Source of the DNA: CAMNAO01 sp045605145
GTDB taxonomy: Bacteria > Bacillota > Clostridia > Oscillospirales > Oscillospiraceae
DNA length: 38,200 nt
NCBI GenBank assembly: GCA_045605145.1
Contig: JAZUPH010000044.1
Location: 1 to 38,200 of the forward strand
Direction of reading: 5' to 3'
In this document: piece after piece, positions 22,621-30,499 of the stretch
Layout of the letters: each line of letters starts with the position of its first letter
How positions within the stretch are numbered: the stretch's first letter is position 1
Translations under genes and position numbers: made by a program
The notes under the pieces: generated by a model
What the model saw: the letters and a program-made list of their open reading frames with translations, nothing else
Told to the model about the DNA's origin: nothing
The model's database searches: none

Positions 22621-23643
22621 ATGCATAAGAGAAACCGTACTTTGCTTACCGATCTGAGTAAGATTACCCCTGATATGATGGGGCCGTTTTCCACCCACGA
22701 GTATAATATCTTTGTTGATCCTCATGTGACGCCTGACTTTGTAAAGGCGCCCGATACCCGCCGTATTCCCGATTTTCCCATTATTTATGAAATTGCCGAT
22801 CATACATATCAGGTCAATGAGTTCGGTATGGCCAATTTCTATGTCCTTGTGGGAGAGGAGAGGGGACTTGTTATCGACTGCGGCTGCGGCTCTTTTGATG
22901 CCAAGAGCCTGATTGAGCATCTGTGCCCCCTGCCTTATGATGTGGCCATTACCCATGCCCATGGCGACCACTGCGGATCTATGTGCCAGTATGATCATGT
23001 CTGGCTGTTCCCCGAGGATATTGCCCTTGTGCACGATGATTTCCGTGTAAATCAGCAGCTTTGGGAGAATCCCAACATCTGGCGCACTCATCCCGCCACA
23101 TATCCCGACGGCACTCCGGCTGATTATCCCGGCAGCTCCCTTGGTGGCAAGGATTATTATGATTATTCCAATCGCACTTTTATGGGCATCGACCAGAATA
23201 ACCTGCCTGAGATTCGCCCCATGCATGATGAGCAGGTTTTCGACCTTGGCGGCCGCAAGGTAACGGTCCTCCACACTCCCGGCCACTCAAAGGGCTGCTG
23301 CGTGTTTGTGGATCCCAAGACCCGTATCCTGTTCACCGGCGACTCATTTAACTCCGCTTTCAGCATACCCAATAATCCGCCGGAACTGAATCTTGAGATA
23401 TTCACCAAGGTTAAGAAGTATCGCTGTGATTTTGACCGTATGTTCCCCGGACACACCGCTGTTGGATACAATACCGCAAACTTCAGCCAGCGCCCCGGTC
23501 TGCTTGATGACGCTGTGGAGGCATACCGCTCTGTGGTAGAGGGCACCGCCGTGATCGAGGAGCGCCCCGGCAGGAACGGCAGCGTTATGAAGGTTGCTGT
23601 CTACGGCAAGGCTGCTGTCGGCTTTGGTGGCGGTTTCAGATAA
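22621..23643 (+). CDS. Metallo-beta-lactamase-fold hydrolase
   Basis: A 340-residue MBL-fold enzyme. The first metal motif is THAHGDHCG (111-119). Further ligands are in HTPGHSKGC, FTGDSFNSA (bridging Asp) and FPGHT near residue 280. An N-terminal extension of about 60 residues precedes the fold and is not part of the common core. No RNA-processing (beta-CASP) or flavodiiron part is present, so a glyoxalase II-like or other small-molecule hydrolase is the broad call. The substrate is unknown. ATG 22621 follows GGAGGG. It is transcribed divergently from marR, with its own promoter about 76 bases from MarR operator 2, so direct MarR control is possible but not evident. Confidence 0.88.
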   Translation: MHKRNRTLLTDLSKITPDMMGPFSTHEYNIFVDPHVTPDFVKAPDTRRIPDFPIIYEIADHTYQVNEFGMANFYVLVGEERGLVIDCGCGSFDAKSLIEHLCPLPYDVAITHAHGDHCGSMCQYDHVWLFPEDIALVHDDFRVNQQLWENPNIWRTHPATYPDGTPADYPGSSLGGKDYYDYSNRTFMGIDQNNLPEIRPMHDEQVFDLGGRKVTVLHTPGHSKGCCVFVDPKTRILFTGDSFNSAFSIPNNPPELNLEIFTKVKKYRCDFDRMFPGHTAVGYNTANFSQRPGLLDDAVEAYRSVVEGTAVIEERPGRNGSVMKVAVYGKAAVGFGGGFR

Positions 23644-23665
23644 ACAGATATTGATTTAAATATTG

Positions 23666-23692
23666 CTGCGCACGGTGTTTTGCCGTGCGCAG
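23666..23692 (+). terminator. Hairpin after the MBL gene
   Basis: A perfect 10-bp stem, CTGCGCACGG (23666-23675) with CCGTGCGCAG (23683-23692), has a seven-base loop. The tail TGTATCTTG is a weak T-tract. Confidence 0.65.
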
Positions 23693-23719
23693 TGTATCTT
23701 GATACGGTAGGACTGTACC

Positions 23720-23748
23720 TTGCGGCGTGAGAGCTCATATGCTATAAT
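23720..23748 (+). promoter_or_regulatory. Promoter directly at the exonuclease gene start
   Basis: TTGCGG (23720-23725), 17 bases, a consensus TATAAT (23743-23748). A start about seven bases on leaves only 5-9 bases before the first codons. Confidence 0.7.
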
Positions 23749-23763
23749 TCTAACAAAACAGTG

Positions 23764-24345
23764 ATGAAGGTGCCGCCTATTAAACGCGATAATACAGAAT
23801 TTCATAAGCATCCACCTTTTTCTTCCAACAGAAACTATGACAGCTTTGTGGCATTTGACTTTGAAACAACCGGGTTGGATGCAGATGCGCAGATTACTGA
23901 AATCGGCGCGGTCAAGGTGGAGTACGGCGAGGTTGTGCAGGTGTACTCTCAGCTTGTTAACCCAGGAATGCTGATTCCGCCCGCAGTGCAGCGCCTTACC
24001 GGTATAAGCGACAGCATGGTCGCCCAAATGCCGCATATTGACGCTGTGATCGGGGAGTTTCTGGATTTTGTGGGTGACCTTCCTCTTGTGGCTCATAACG
24101 CGCGCTTTGATCTGCGTTTTCTGCGGCGTGATGCCGCTGTTGTGGGGCGTGAGATCACATCCCCCGTGGTGGATACACTCACCCTCGCCCGTAAAACGTG
24201 GTATAAGCTGCCGTCTTATAAACTTACTTTCCTTGCCGATTATTTCTGCATCGCCCAGCCTGAGTCACACCGGGCCCGGTGTGACGCGCAGGTGGCTGCA
24301 AAACTATATCTGATGATGCGTGATACCGCTGTGGCGGTACGCTAG
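23764..24345 (+). CDS. DnaQ-like 3'-5' exonuclease (DEDDh family)
   Basis: A 193-residue exonuclease domain like that of DNA polymerase III epsilon/PolC. Motif Exo I is FDFETTGLD, Exo II is AHNARFDLRFL and Exo III is ESHRARCDA with the catalytic His of the DEDDh class. No polymerase, UvrC or BRCT part is attached, so it acts as a free-standing DNA or RNA trimming enzyme. The start is either the GTG at 23761 or the ATG at 23764. Neither has a Shine-Dalgarno, and the promoter -10 ends just 12-15 bases upstream, so the mRNA may be almost leaderless. It is followed 12 bases later by the PHP phosphatase gene with a good SD, probably one transcript. Confidence 0.9.
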   Translation: MKVPPIKRDNTEFHKHPPFSSNRNYDSFVAFDFETTGLDADAQITEIGAVKVEYGEVVQVYSQLVNPGMLIPPAVQRLTGISDSMVAQMPHIDAVIGEFLDFVGDLPLVAHNARFDLRFLRRDAAVVGREITSPVVDTLTLARKTWYKLPSYKLTFLADYFCIAQPESHRARCDAQVAAKLYLMMRDTAVAVR

Positions 24346-24357
24346 AAGGAGAATATT

Positions 24358-25113
24358 ATGTACCAGAATTTGCACATACATACATGGCGCTGCAAGCATG
24401 CCGGCGGAACCGAGCGCGAGTACATTTTGCGCGCCATAGAAGCAGGCATGACCGATATTGGATTTTCCGATCATGCTCCGCTGCCGGACGGCTACTCCGA
24501 TGAAGTCTACAGCGTCAGAATGGATATGCCACAGCTTTCCGAATACGCGGCATGCATTCTTGCACTGAAAGAAGAGTTTAAGGACAGAATCAATATCAGA
24601 CTTGGACTTGAGCTGGAGTATATCCCTCGTTTGCACCGGGTGCTGGTTGACATGTATCGCGAAGTGGGCGTAGAATACTTCGTTTTCGGTCAGCATTTCC
24701 TGCGTGAGGGCGATTATATGACACTCGATCCCACAAACGATGACGACCTGCTGTGCGAATATGTGGATAGTGTGCTTGAGGGTGCAGCTACGGGTGATTT
24801 TGCCATCATGGCCCACCCGGATCTTATTAACTATATTGGTGACAGTGAGCTTTACAAAAGTGAAATGACTCGACTGTGCAGCGGTCTTAAAGCGCTGGAC
24901 ATTCCGCTGGAGATAAATCTCCACGGTCTTGACGGCAGCAGAAATTATCCCAATGAAACCTTCTGGTCTATTGCCGGTGAGATAGGCAACAGAACCATTA
25001 TCGGTTCCGATGCTCACGCACTGCGGGAGGTGTGGGATGAGGCACTTTATAACAGAGCGCTGGAGCTTGCTTTCAGGCATGGGGTCAACCTTTATAAGTC
25101 GGTTCTCGACTGA
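24358..25113 (+). CDS. PHP-domain histidinol-phosphatase
   Basis: A 251-residue PHP-family phosphoesterase. Metal ligands are visible in LHIHTW (H6, H8), FSDHAPLP, GLELEY, HPDLINY and the terminal GSDAHAL. The KHAGGTEREYILRAIEAGMTDIGFSDHA region and overall length match the HisK type that dephosphorylates L-histidinol phosphate in Firmicutes histidine synthesis. No other his gene is nearby, so a different phosphoester cannot be excluded. ATG 24358 follows AGAAGGAG. It is co-transcribed with the exonuclease gene. Confidence 0.88.
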   Translation: MYQNLHIHTWRCKHAGGTEREYILRAIEAGMTDIGFSDHAPLPDGYSDEVYSVRMDMPQLSEYAACILALKEEFKDRINIRLGLELEYIPRLHRVLVDMYREVGVEYFVFGQHFLREGDYMTLDPTNDDDLLCEYVDSVLEGAATGDFAIMAHPDLINYIGDSELYKSEMTRLCSGLKALDIPLEINLHGLDGSRNYPNETFWSIAGEIGNRTIIGSDAHALREVWDEALYNRALELAFRHGVNLYKSVLD

Positions 25114-25178
25114 GATTAACCGTGATATTTGAGCGGTACATAAAATCTCAATGGAAACTTAACAAAAAATATGTTTCA

Positions 25179-25222
25179 AAATCCTCCGCTTCGTGGTATC
25201 ATCTACCCGTAGCGGAGGATTT
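25179..25222 (+). promoter_or_regulatory. Inverted repeat covering the SD of the TVP38 gene
   Basis: A perfect 12-base inverted repeat, AAATCCTCCGCT (25179-25190) with AGCGGAGGATTT (25211-25222). The right arm contains the GCGGAGGA ribosome site, and the loop has an inner GGTA/TACC pairing. If transcribed whole it would hide the SD. A weak TTTCAA-17-TATCAT pair (25174-25202) lies within it, so it could instead act as a DNA operator. Confidence 0.65.
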
Positions 25223-25225
25223 GTC

Positions 25226-25927
25226 ATGGATTTGAACAGAGAGAGAATAACTTTTAAACAGAAAAGACTGATTCTTGGCTGCGCCATGGTGGCCTATGCA
25301 GTACTTGTGCTGCTGCTTGCGTGGCGCGTGGGCGTGCCCCTTGTCCGCTTTGTGCAGGAGCCGGAGCGTTTTCGTGCCTGGCTGGACAATAAGGGGATTT
25401 GGGGGCGCTTGTCCTTTGTGGGAATAATCGTCCTGCAGGTCGTGTCTGTCGTGATACCCAGTGAGCCCCTTGAGATTGGTGCCGGCTACGCATTCGGCGG
25501 CTTTGAGGGTACGATGCTGTGTGTTCTTGGTGCAACTATCGGCGGCGTGCTGGTGTTTGCGTTTGTGCGCCGCTTCGGTGTGCGCCTTGTCGAGGTTTTC
25601 TTTACCGGGGAAAAGATTCGCTCGTTGCTGTTTCTGCGCGATTCGCCAAAGCGCCGTATCCTTATGTGGCTTCTGTTTCTCATACCGGGCACGCCAAAGG
25701 CGCTTCTGTGTTACTTTGCGGGGCTGACAGATATGAAATGGCCGGAGTGGCTCATTATGACCTCCCTTGGCCGCCTGCCTAATATTGTTGCCTCTACCGT
25801 TGGCGGTGGTGCGCTTGGTGTACAGGCGTATATGCCCGCCTTGATCATCTTTGCCGTGACCATCGCTGTCAGCCTTGTCGGCATTGGGGTGTATAAACTC
25901 GTTTGCCGTATCAACAAAACAGAATGA
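25226..25927 (+). CDS. TVP38/TMEM64-family (VTT/DedA-like) membrane protein
   Basis: A 233-residue integral membrane protein of the SNARE-associated/VTT group. Membrane segments lie near residues 14-36, 60-82, 84-108, 146-165 and 198-225. Family marks are the GIIVLQVVSVVIPSEPLEI stretch, GYAFG and the re-entrant-loop-like FLIPGTPKALLCYFAGLT. Relatives are linked to lipid scrambling or transport across the membrane, so a flippase-type role is plausible but unproven. ATG 25226 follows the SD buried in the inverted repeat by four bases after GGAGGAT. No partner gene is evident. Two hairpins follow. Confidence 0.9.
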   Translation: MDLNRERITFKQKRLILGCAMVAYAVLVLLLAWRVGVPLVRFVQEPERFRAWLDNKGIWGRLSFVGIIVLQVVSVVIPSEPLEIGAGYAFGGFEGTMLCVLGATIGGVLVFAFVRRFGVRLVEVFFTGEKIRSLLFLRDSPKRRILMWLLFLIPGTPKALLCYFAGLTDMKWPEWLIMTSLGRLPNIVASTVGGGALGVQAYMPALIIFAVTIAVSLVGIGVYKLVCRINKTE

Positions 25928-25934
25928 ATAACAC

Positions 25935-25971
25935 AAGTGCGCCTGTTAGTATTTGACAGGCGCGCTTATTC
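25935..25971 (+). terminator. Terminator of the TVP38 gene
   Basis: AAGTGCGCCTGT (25935-25946) pairs with ACAGGCGCGCTT (25956-25967), with one wobble and a nine-base loop. ATTCCTT follows. Confidence 0.7.
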
Positions 25972-25983
25972 CTTGCGTTGTAA

Positions 25984-26013
25984 AAGAGCTGCCGTGTTAT
26001 AACGGCAGCTCTT
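25984..26013 (-). terminator. Terminator of the TRAP operon
   Basis: A perfect 12-bp stem, AAGAGCTGCCGT with ACGGCAGCTCTT, has a six-base loop. On the minus strand TTTT continues after it. It lies 20 bases past the permease stop and could also stop plus-strand transcripts. Confidence 0.82.
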
Positions 26014-26033
26014 ATGTTATTATGTAGTCGTTC

Positions 26034-28040
26034 TTATGGGTCTTGCGCAGCGGCTGTGTTCTTCCTGTGACTCATTTTATAGTTGAGCAACAGAACAACA
26101 GCCAGGACGGCAATGCCAATGACATCGGTCAGGGGGGAGGGTTCGATAAGGCACATACCAGCGCCGATGGAAAGAATACGCAGTGTCCAGTGCATGTGCC
26201 CAACACCATAGCCGGTAAGTCCGGCGGATACACCGAGCATTCCTATGAGAGATGTGACAACAATAAGTATGACGCTGAATACCGTGATATCACCGATAAA
26301 AAGCATCGCAGAGTTGAGCGCAAAAACATACGGGATTATGAATGCACCGATTGCAAGCCTTGTGGCGGTGACCGCGGTTTTCATGGGGTTTGATTTGGCG
26401 ATTGCGCTACCGGCATATGCCGCCAGTGCGACGGGCGGGGTGATATCGGCTACTATGCCGAAGTAAAATACGAACATATGGGCCGCCAGCAGGGGGATGC
26501 CCATCTCAACAAGAATCGGTGCGCAGGTGGAGGCCATGATGCAGTAGTTTGCGGTAGTAGGAACGCCCATGCCAAGAACGATGCAGCAAAGCATGGTCAT
26601 GAAAAGGGCAATAATGGGATAGCCCTGGGATGCGGTGATGATGGCTGCCTTCAACAGGGAGCTAAGACCGGTCATTGTTATGCAGCCGGCGATGATGCCT
26701 GCCATCGCACAGGCGGCACAAACGGCAATGGTGCTCTGTGCGCCGGCGGACAGGGCGTTAATGATCTTGGTCAGGTTGATGCGGTTATCCTTGTTGAAGA
26801 TACTAACGAGAATGACGAACAGAATGGACAGAACAGCGGCCTTCTGTATGGTCATGAAACTGCCGGAGATGAAAATAATAAGGGTCAGGATGGGAATCAG
26901 CAGGAAGGACTTCTTGATAAGGCTGCGGAACTTAGGAAGCAGCTCCTTGGGAATGCCTGCCAGACCCAGCTTCTTCGCCTCAAGATGGACGGAGATAAAA
27001 ATGCCGGCAAAGTAAAGTACCGCGGGGAGAATTGCCCTTACCACGATGTTGGAGTAGGGGACACCGACGAAGTCTGCCATAAGGAAGGCGGCCGCACCCA
27101 TAATGGGAGGCATGATCTGACCGCCAGTGGATGCCGCGGCTTCAACCGCAGCGGCAAACTCGGGCTTGTAGCCGGTCTTTTTCATCATGGGGATAGTGAC
27201 CGAACCGCTGCCGACAGTATTCGCGACGGATGAACCGGAGGCCATACCCTCAAGTGCGCTGGCGATAACGGCCACCTTGGCGGGACCGCCGCTGGCAGAG
27301 CCAACGACAGAGTTTGCCAGTTCAACGAAGAAATCAGAAATGCCGGTGCGCTCCAGGAAGGCACCAAAGATGATAAATACGGCTATGTACTTGGCGCACA
27401 CATTTATGGGTGTGGACAGTACGCCCTCGGTGCTGTAGAAGAGGGTTTTGATGAGGTTGCGCAGACGCAGACCGAAGGCCAGATTAGTCTGATAAAAGAA
27501 CAGGGCGTAGACAATGAAAATGCCTGCAACGCACAGAATCGGCAGACCCACACTGCGGCGGCACAGCTCGACAAGTGAGCCGATGGCGATTACAGCGGCA
27601 AGAATGTGGTACCATTCATACTTGCTTATGCGCATCTCGATAAGCGGCTTAGCGTTATAGGCAAAATACATAAACGCTGCCGTACCAGCGACCATAATAA
27701 CAATGTCGTACCAGGGCATATAATTTTCCCGCTGTACGCCCTTCTTTATCGGATAAATCACATATCCAAGGGCGACCAGCAGACCCACGAACAGGGCGAG
27801 TCTTGCCTGCTGGATAAGTCCTGTGTTGAACAGGACATCATAGATGCACATAAGGGAAAACGCGGCAAGAAGACCAGTCACAAATCCCTTCCACTTGCCG
27901 GTCCATATTCTGGTATTTGATTCGCGGTCATACTTTTTCATGACCTCCTGCACCGTAGCATCGATTTGCGCCTGTTCTTCGGCGCTGATGGTGATGTCGA
28001 TGTCAGGTGTTACTTTGCTGACGTCTTTGCTGTTGGACAT
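26034..28040 (-). CDS. TRAP transporter permease, fused small (4TM) and large (12TM) subunits
   Basis: A 668-residue fused membrane protein of a TAXI-type tripartite ATP-independent periplasmic transporter, driven by an ion gradient. An acidic soluble N-terminus (about residues 1-50) precedes four DctQ-like helices (about 50-160). The DctM-like large domain follows, with segments such as IFGAFLERTGISDFF, EGMASGSSVANTVGSGSVTIP, AAASTGGQIMPPIMGAAAF, LGMGVPTTANYC and GIVADITPPVALAAYAG. These are the hallmark loops of the family. The last 80 residues add further hydrophobic stretches. ATG 28040 follows GGTGCTCC with only a weak SD (GGAG is absent, GAGGTG present). The binding protein is encoded 117 bases upstream in the same operon. 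Confidence 0.96.
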   Translation of the reverse strand: MSNSKDVSKVTPDIDITISAEEQAQIDATVQEVMKKYDRESNTRIWTGKWKGFVTGLLAAFSLMCIYDVLFNTGLIQQARLALFVGLLVALGYVIYPIKKGVQRENYMPWYDIVIMVAGTAAFMYFAYNAKPLIEMRISKYEWYHILAAVIAIGSLVELCRRSVGLPILCVAGIFIVYALFFYQTNLAFGLRLRNLIKTLFYSTEGVLSTPINVCAKYIAVFIIFGAFLERTGISDFFVELANSVVGSASGGPAKVAVIASALEGMASGSSVANTVGSGSVTIPMMKKTGYKPEFAAAVEAAASTGGQIMPPIMGAAAFLMADFVGVPYSNIVVRAILPAVLYFAGIFISVHLEAKKLGLAGIPKELLPKFRSLIKKSFLLIPILTLIIFISGSFMTIQKAAVLSILFVILVSIFNKDNRINLTKIINALSAGAQSTIAVCAACAMAGIIAGCITMTGLSSLLKAAIITASQGYPIIALFMTMLCCIVLGMGVPTTANYCIMASTCAPILVEMGIPLLAAHMFVFYFGIVADITPPVALAAYAGSAIAKSNPMKTAVTATRLAIGAFIIPYVFALNSAMLFIGDITVFSVILIVVTSLIGMLGVSAGLTGYGVGHMHWTLRILSIGAGMCLIEPSPLTDVIGIAVLAVVLLLNYKMSHRKNTAAAQDP

Positions 28041-28088
28041 TGGAGCACCTCAATTGCTGTTGTTTATATTAGCTATCTGTAATAGGCC

Positions 28089-28114
28089 AACTGCCGCGAG
28101 TGATCGCGGCAGTT
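28089..28114 (-). terminator. Intercistronic hairpin in the TRAP operon
   Basis: A perfect 10-bp stem, AACTGCCGCG (28089-28098) with CGCGGCAGTT (28105-28114), and no T-tail. It lies between the binding protein and permease genes. Such hairpins usually protect the upstream mRNA and lower downstream expression, giving excess binding protein. Confidence 0.6.
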
Positions 28115-28157
28115 GTGTAAGTACATTACTGAAGCAACATACTGATAATACACTATA

Positions 28158-29138
28158 TCAGTCGCCTGTGTCAACCGTGATACCCTTTTCGGCGTAGTAC
28201 TTGGCAGCACCTGCATGGAAGGGAGCGGCCATGCCGCTGGTAGCGGTGTTCACATCAAGCTCGGCGCCCTTTGCGTGAGCCTTGGTGATGGAGTCGATGT
28301 TCTCGAAGATGGCCTTGGTCAGGTCATAAACCAGATCCTCATCGGCGTCGGCGGCAACGATCATGGTAGCCATGATGGAGACGGTAGCGGTATCGGTGTC
28401 AATGCCTTCATAAGTGCCGGCAGGGATGACGTACTTGGTGTAGTAGGGGCAATCGGCGATCAGCTTGTCAGCGATCTCATCCTCGATGCTTACCAGGTAA
28501 ACATCATTGGTGCTGGCCAGCTCGACAACTGCGGTGGTGGGAGCGCCGGCGACGATGAAAGCGGCGTCGATCTTGTTGTCCTTCATAGCGTCGGTGGATT
28601 CAGCGAAGGAGAGGTACTGGGGATTGATATCATCTTCGCTCAGGCCGTAAGCAGCCAGAACGTCGATGGCGTTGAAGTAAACGCCGGAGCCGGCTGCGCC
28701 GATGGAGACATTCTTGCCTGCCAGGTCAGCAACGGTCTTGATGTTGGGATCCATGGTGATGATCTGCACGCACTCAGCATAGAGGGCACCGATCACGCGG
28801 AAGCTGTCGATTGCACCGTCTTCAGCAAAGGACTTGACACCCTGCCAGGCGTAAGCCATAACATCGGACTGTACGGTGGCCAGCTGATAAATGCCGTCGT
28901 CAATGCCGTAGATGTTGGCGGCAGAGCCGTCGGTGGAGACGACAGTGATGGGGGAGCTGGATTCGTCAGCCATGTAGGTGGACAGGACGTTACCGAAGGC
29001 GTAATATGTACCGGATGAACCGCCGGTACCCATTGTCAGGTTGTCACCGGCTTTGTAAGCGGCATCGGAACCGGAGCAGGCACACAGTGACAGCAGCATC
29101 AAAGCTGCAAGGGCGATGGAAAATAATCTTTTCTTCAT
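28158..29138 (-). CDS. TAXI-family TRAP transporter solute-binding lipoprotein
   Basis: A 326-residue exported binding protein. The signal MKKRLFSIALAALMLLSLC leads to a lipobox with Cys at about residue 21 (LCACS), so it is membrane anchored. The mature part is a TAXI-type type II binding fold: MGTGGSSGTYYAFG, IYQLATVQSDVMAYA, NVSIGAAGSGVYFNA, DAAFIVAGAPTTAV. TAXI members carry organic acids or amino acids such as glutamate or other dicarboxylates. The ligand here cannot be read off. ATG 29138 follows TTGGAGGA, and an upstream in-frame start is rejected. A promoter lies at 29187-29215. Confidence 0.96.
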   Translation of the reverse strand: MKKRLFSIALAALMLLSLCACSGSDAAYKAGDNLTMGTGGSSGTYYAFGNVLSTYMADESSSPITVVSTDGSAANIYGIDDGIYQLATVQSDVMAYAWQGVKSFAEDGAIDSFRVIGALYAECVQIITMDPNIKTVADLAGKNVSIGAAGSGVYFNAIDVLAAYGLSEDDINPQYLSFAESTDAMKDNKIDAAFIVAGAPTTAVVELASTNDVYLVSIEDEIADKLIADCPYYTKYVIPAGTYEGIDTDTATVSIMATMIVAADADEDLVYDLTKAIFENIDSITKAHAKGAELDVNTATSGMAAPFHAGAAKYYAEKGITVDTGD

Positions 29139-29186
29139 AATTGTTTCCTCCAAGAGATAAAATGGATAGCGCTTGATGTGAGTCTT

Positions 29187-29215
29187 ATTATACAGGCAAG
29201 AAAACAAGATTGCAA
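29187..29215 (-). promoter_or_regulatory. Promoter of the TRAP operon
   Basis: On the minus strand: TTGCAA (29210-29215), 17 bases, a consensus TATAAT (29187-29192). An imperfect dyad (29215-29236) sits against the upstream edge of the -35 and could be an operator. Confidence 0.82.
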
Positions 29216-29236
29216 TAGGAAAATGCAATTTTCTAT

Positions 29237-29637
29237 CAACCAGAATTGCAAAAATTCTTGTGGGGGACAGGCGTAATCTTTGTGTAATATAACAAATAAT
29301 TATGCTAACACTTGATTAGAACACTAAAATTCTGTTAAAATTAAGCCGCTCAATGCAGTGCGTTGTGTTTTAAATGGTCAAAGTATCTGAAATTTGCCTG
29401 TAAAAAACTTGCATCACGCAGTAATGTTGTTGCTGAACTTGCAGAATTTGGCATTTGTTTCTTTTGTATTCGTCAAAGCGCTAGATTTTGCAAAAATTTA
29501 AGCTGCACTGCAATCCGTGAAAGCCGCGAAGATTTTACCTGCATATTGGAGCAGCCTCCGTAACGGCGCAGAAGCAATCAGGGCGCGTGCTTTTAAAAAA
29601 CATTGCGATACATCTTTATTATTGGCAAATTGTTGTG
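29237..29637. other. Non-coding gap between the divergent TRAP and lepB units
   Basis: AT-rich and without a credible gene. A 66-codon plus-strand frame starting with TTG at 29363 has no ribosome site and an unusual composition. I see a short dyad, GAATT/AATTC (29243-29257), and several TGCAA/TTGCA words, but no terminator, tRNA or known RNA. It may hold regulatory sites for the TRAP operon. Otherwise nothing can be assigned. Confidence 0.5.
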
Positions 29638-29643
29638 TATAAT
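29638..29643 (+). promoter_or_regulatory. Probable -10 box of the lepB operon
   Basis: A consensus TATAAT at 29638-29643. At a 17-base spacing the -35 would be TTTATT, which is weak. Confidence 0.5.
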
Positions 29644-29704
29644 ATATTAGATTAGGTATCATTGAACAGGCACATTGTGTTTGGACATTTTTGTGAGGTT
29701 TCCG

Positions 29705-30499
29705 ATGAAGGAATTTGACGAGCTTGACCTTGAGCTTATTGAAAAGGTGCTGGATAGCAGTATAACATCCGGTGCTGGGACTGATATAGCCGCGCCCATG
29801 CGTGAAGTCTCTTCAGACATTGATGCAGTCCGTGTTGACGAAGAGGTTGAAAACGACGCTGACACAGGCAAATCATCTGACTTGCCGCCTGCTGATATGC
29901 CGGATGCGGCTTGGCAAACGGCTCCTGCATCTGATGAAGGCAAGAAGCGATCCTCAGCAATGAGTCTCTATGATTGGGTGCAGTGTGTTGTTTCTGCCCT
30001 TGTTGCAGGGGTGCTCATATTTATATTTGTAGGACGCGCCATTAATATAGAGGGTTCTTCCATGTACCCGACCCTGCACAACGGGGACGAGGTTATTGTT
30101 TCAAACCTGTTCTATTCGCCGAAAGCCGGTGATGTGGTGGTCCTGCGCACCACAAGCTACAGCAGCAGCCCACTGGTAAAACGCATTATCGCCACCGAGG
30201 GGCAGACAGTGGATATTGACTTTGACGCGGGCATCGTGTATGTAGACGGCGCGGCTCTGGATGAAAGCTATGTCAACGCAGCCATCCATTTCCGCGACAG
30301 CTTTGAAGGACCCGTTACTGTCCCCGAGGGCTGTATATTCGTCCTCGGTGACAATCGCAACGAATCCTCTGACAGCCGTAATGAGCGTATCGGCATGGTT
30401 GACGAGCGCTGTATTATTGGAAAAGTGATATGCATCCTGCTGCCGGCATACGACAGAGACGGAGAGCGGGATTGGACAAGATTTGGGAAGGTGGCCTGA
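29705..30499 (+). CDS. lepB: Signal peptidase I with long acidic N-terminal tail
   Basis: A 264-residue type I leader peptidase that cleaves Sec and Tat signal peptides at the outer membrane face. The single membrane anchor is about residues 89-112 (YDWVQCVVSALVAGVLIFIF). The catalytic Ser119 is in EGSSMYPTL and the general-base Lys159 in LVKRIIATEGQ, with box GDNRNESSDSR at 215-225. Residues 1-85 form an unusually long, acidic, probably disordered cytoplasmic tail (many D/E, then GKKR before the membrane). Clostridial SipS-like enzymes usually have 10-40 residues there. ATG 29705 follows GTGAGGT. It is the first gene of lepB-rbgA-rnhB-yraN, abutting rbgA. Confidence 0.95.
   Translation: MKEFDELDLELIEKVLDSSITSGAGTDIAAPMREVSSDIDAVRVDEEVENDADTGKSSDLPPADMPDAAWQTAPASDEGKKRSSAMSLYDWVQCVVSALVAGVLIFIFVGRAINIEGSSMYPTLHNGDEVIVSNLFYSPKAGDVVVLRTTSYSSSPLVKRIIATEGQTVDIDFDAGIVYVDGAALDESYVNAAIHFRDSFEGPVTVPEGCIFVLGDNRNESSDSRNERIGMVDERCIIGKVICILLPAYDRDGERDWTRFGKVA

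Noticed and set aside
29363..29563. A 66-codon cysteine-containing frame in the TRAP-lepB gap
   Set aside because: It starts with TTG, has no ribosome site and shows no domain.
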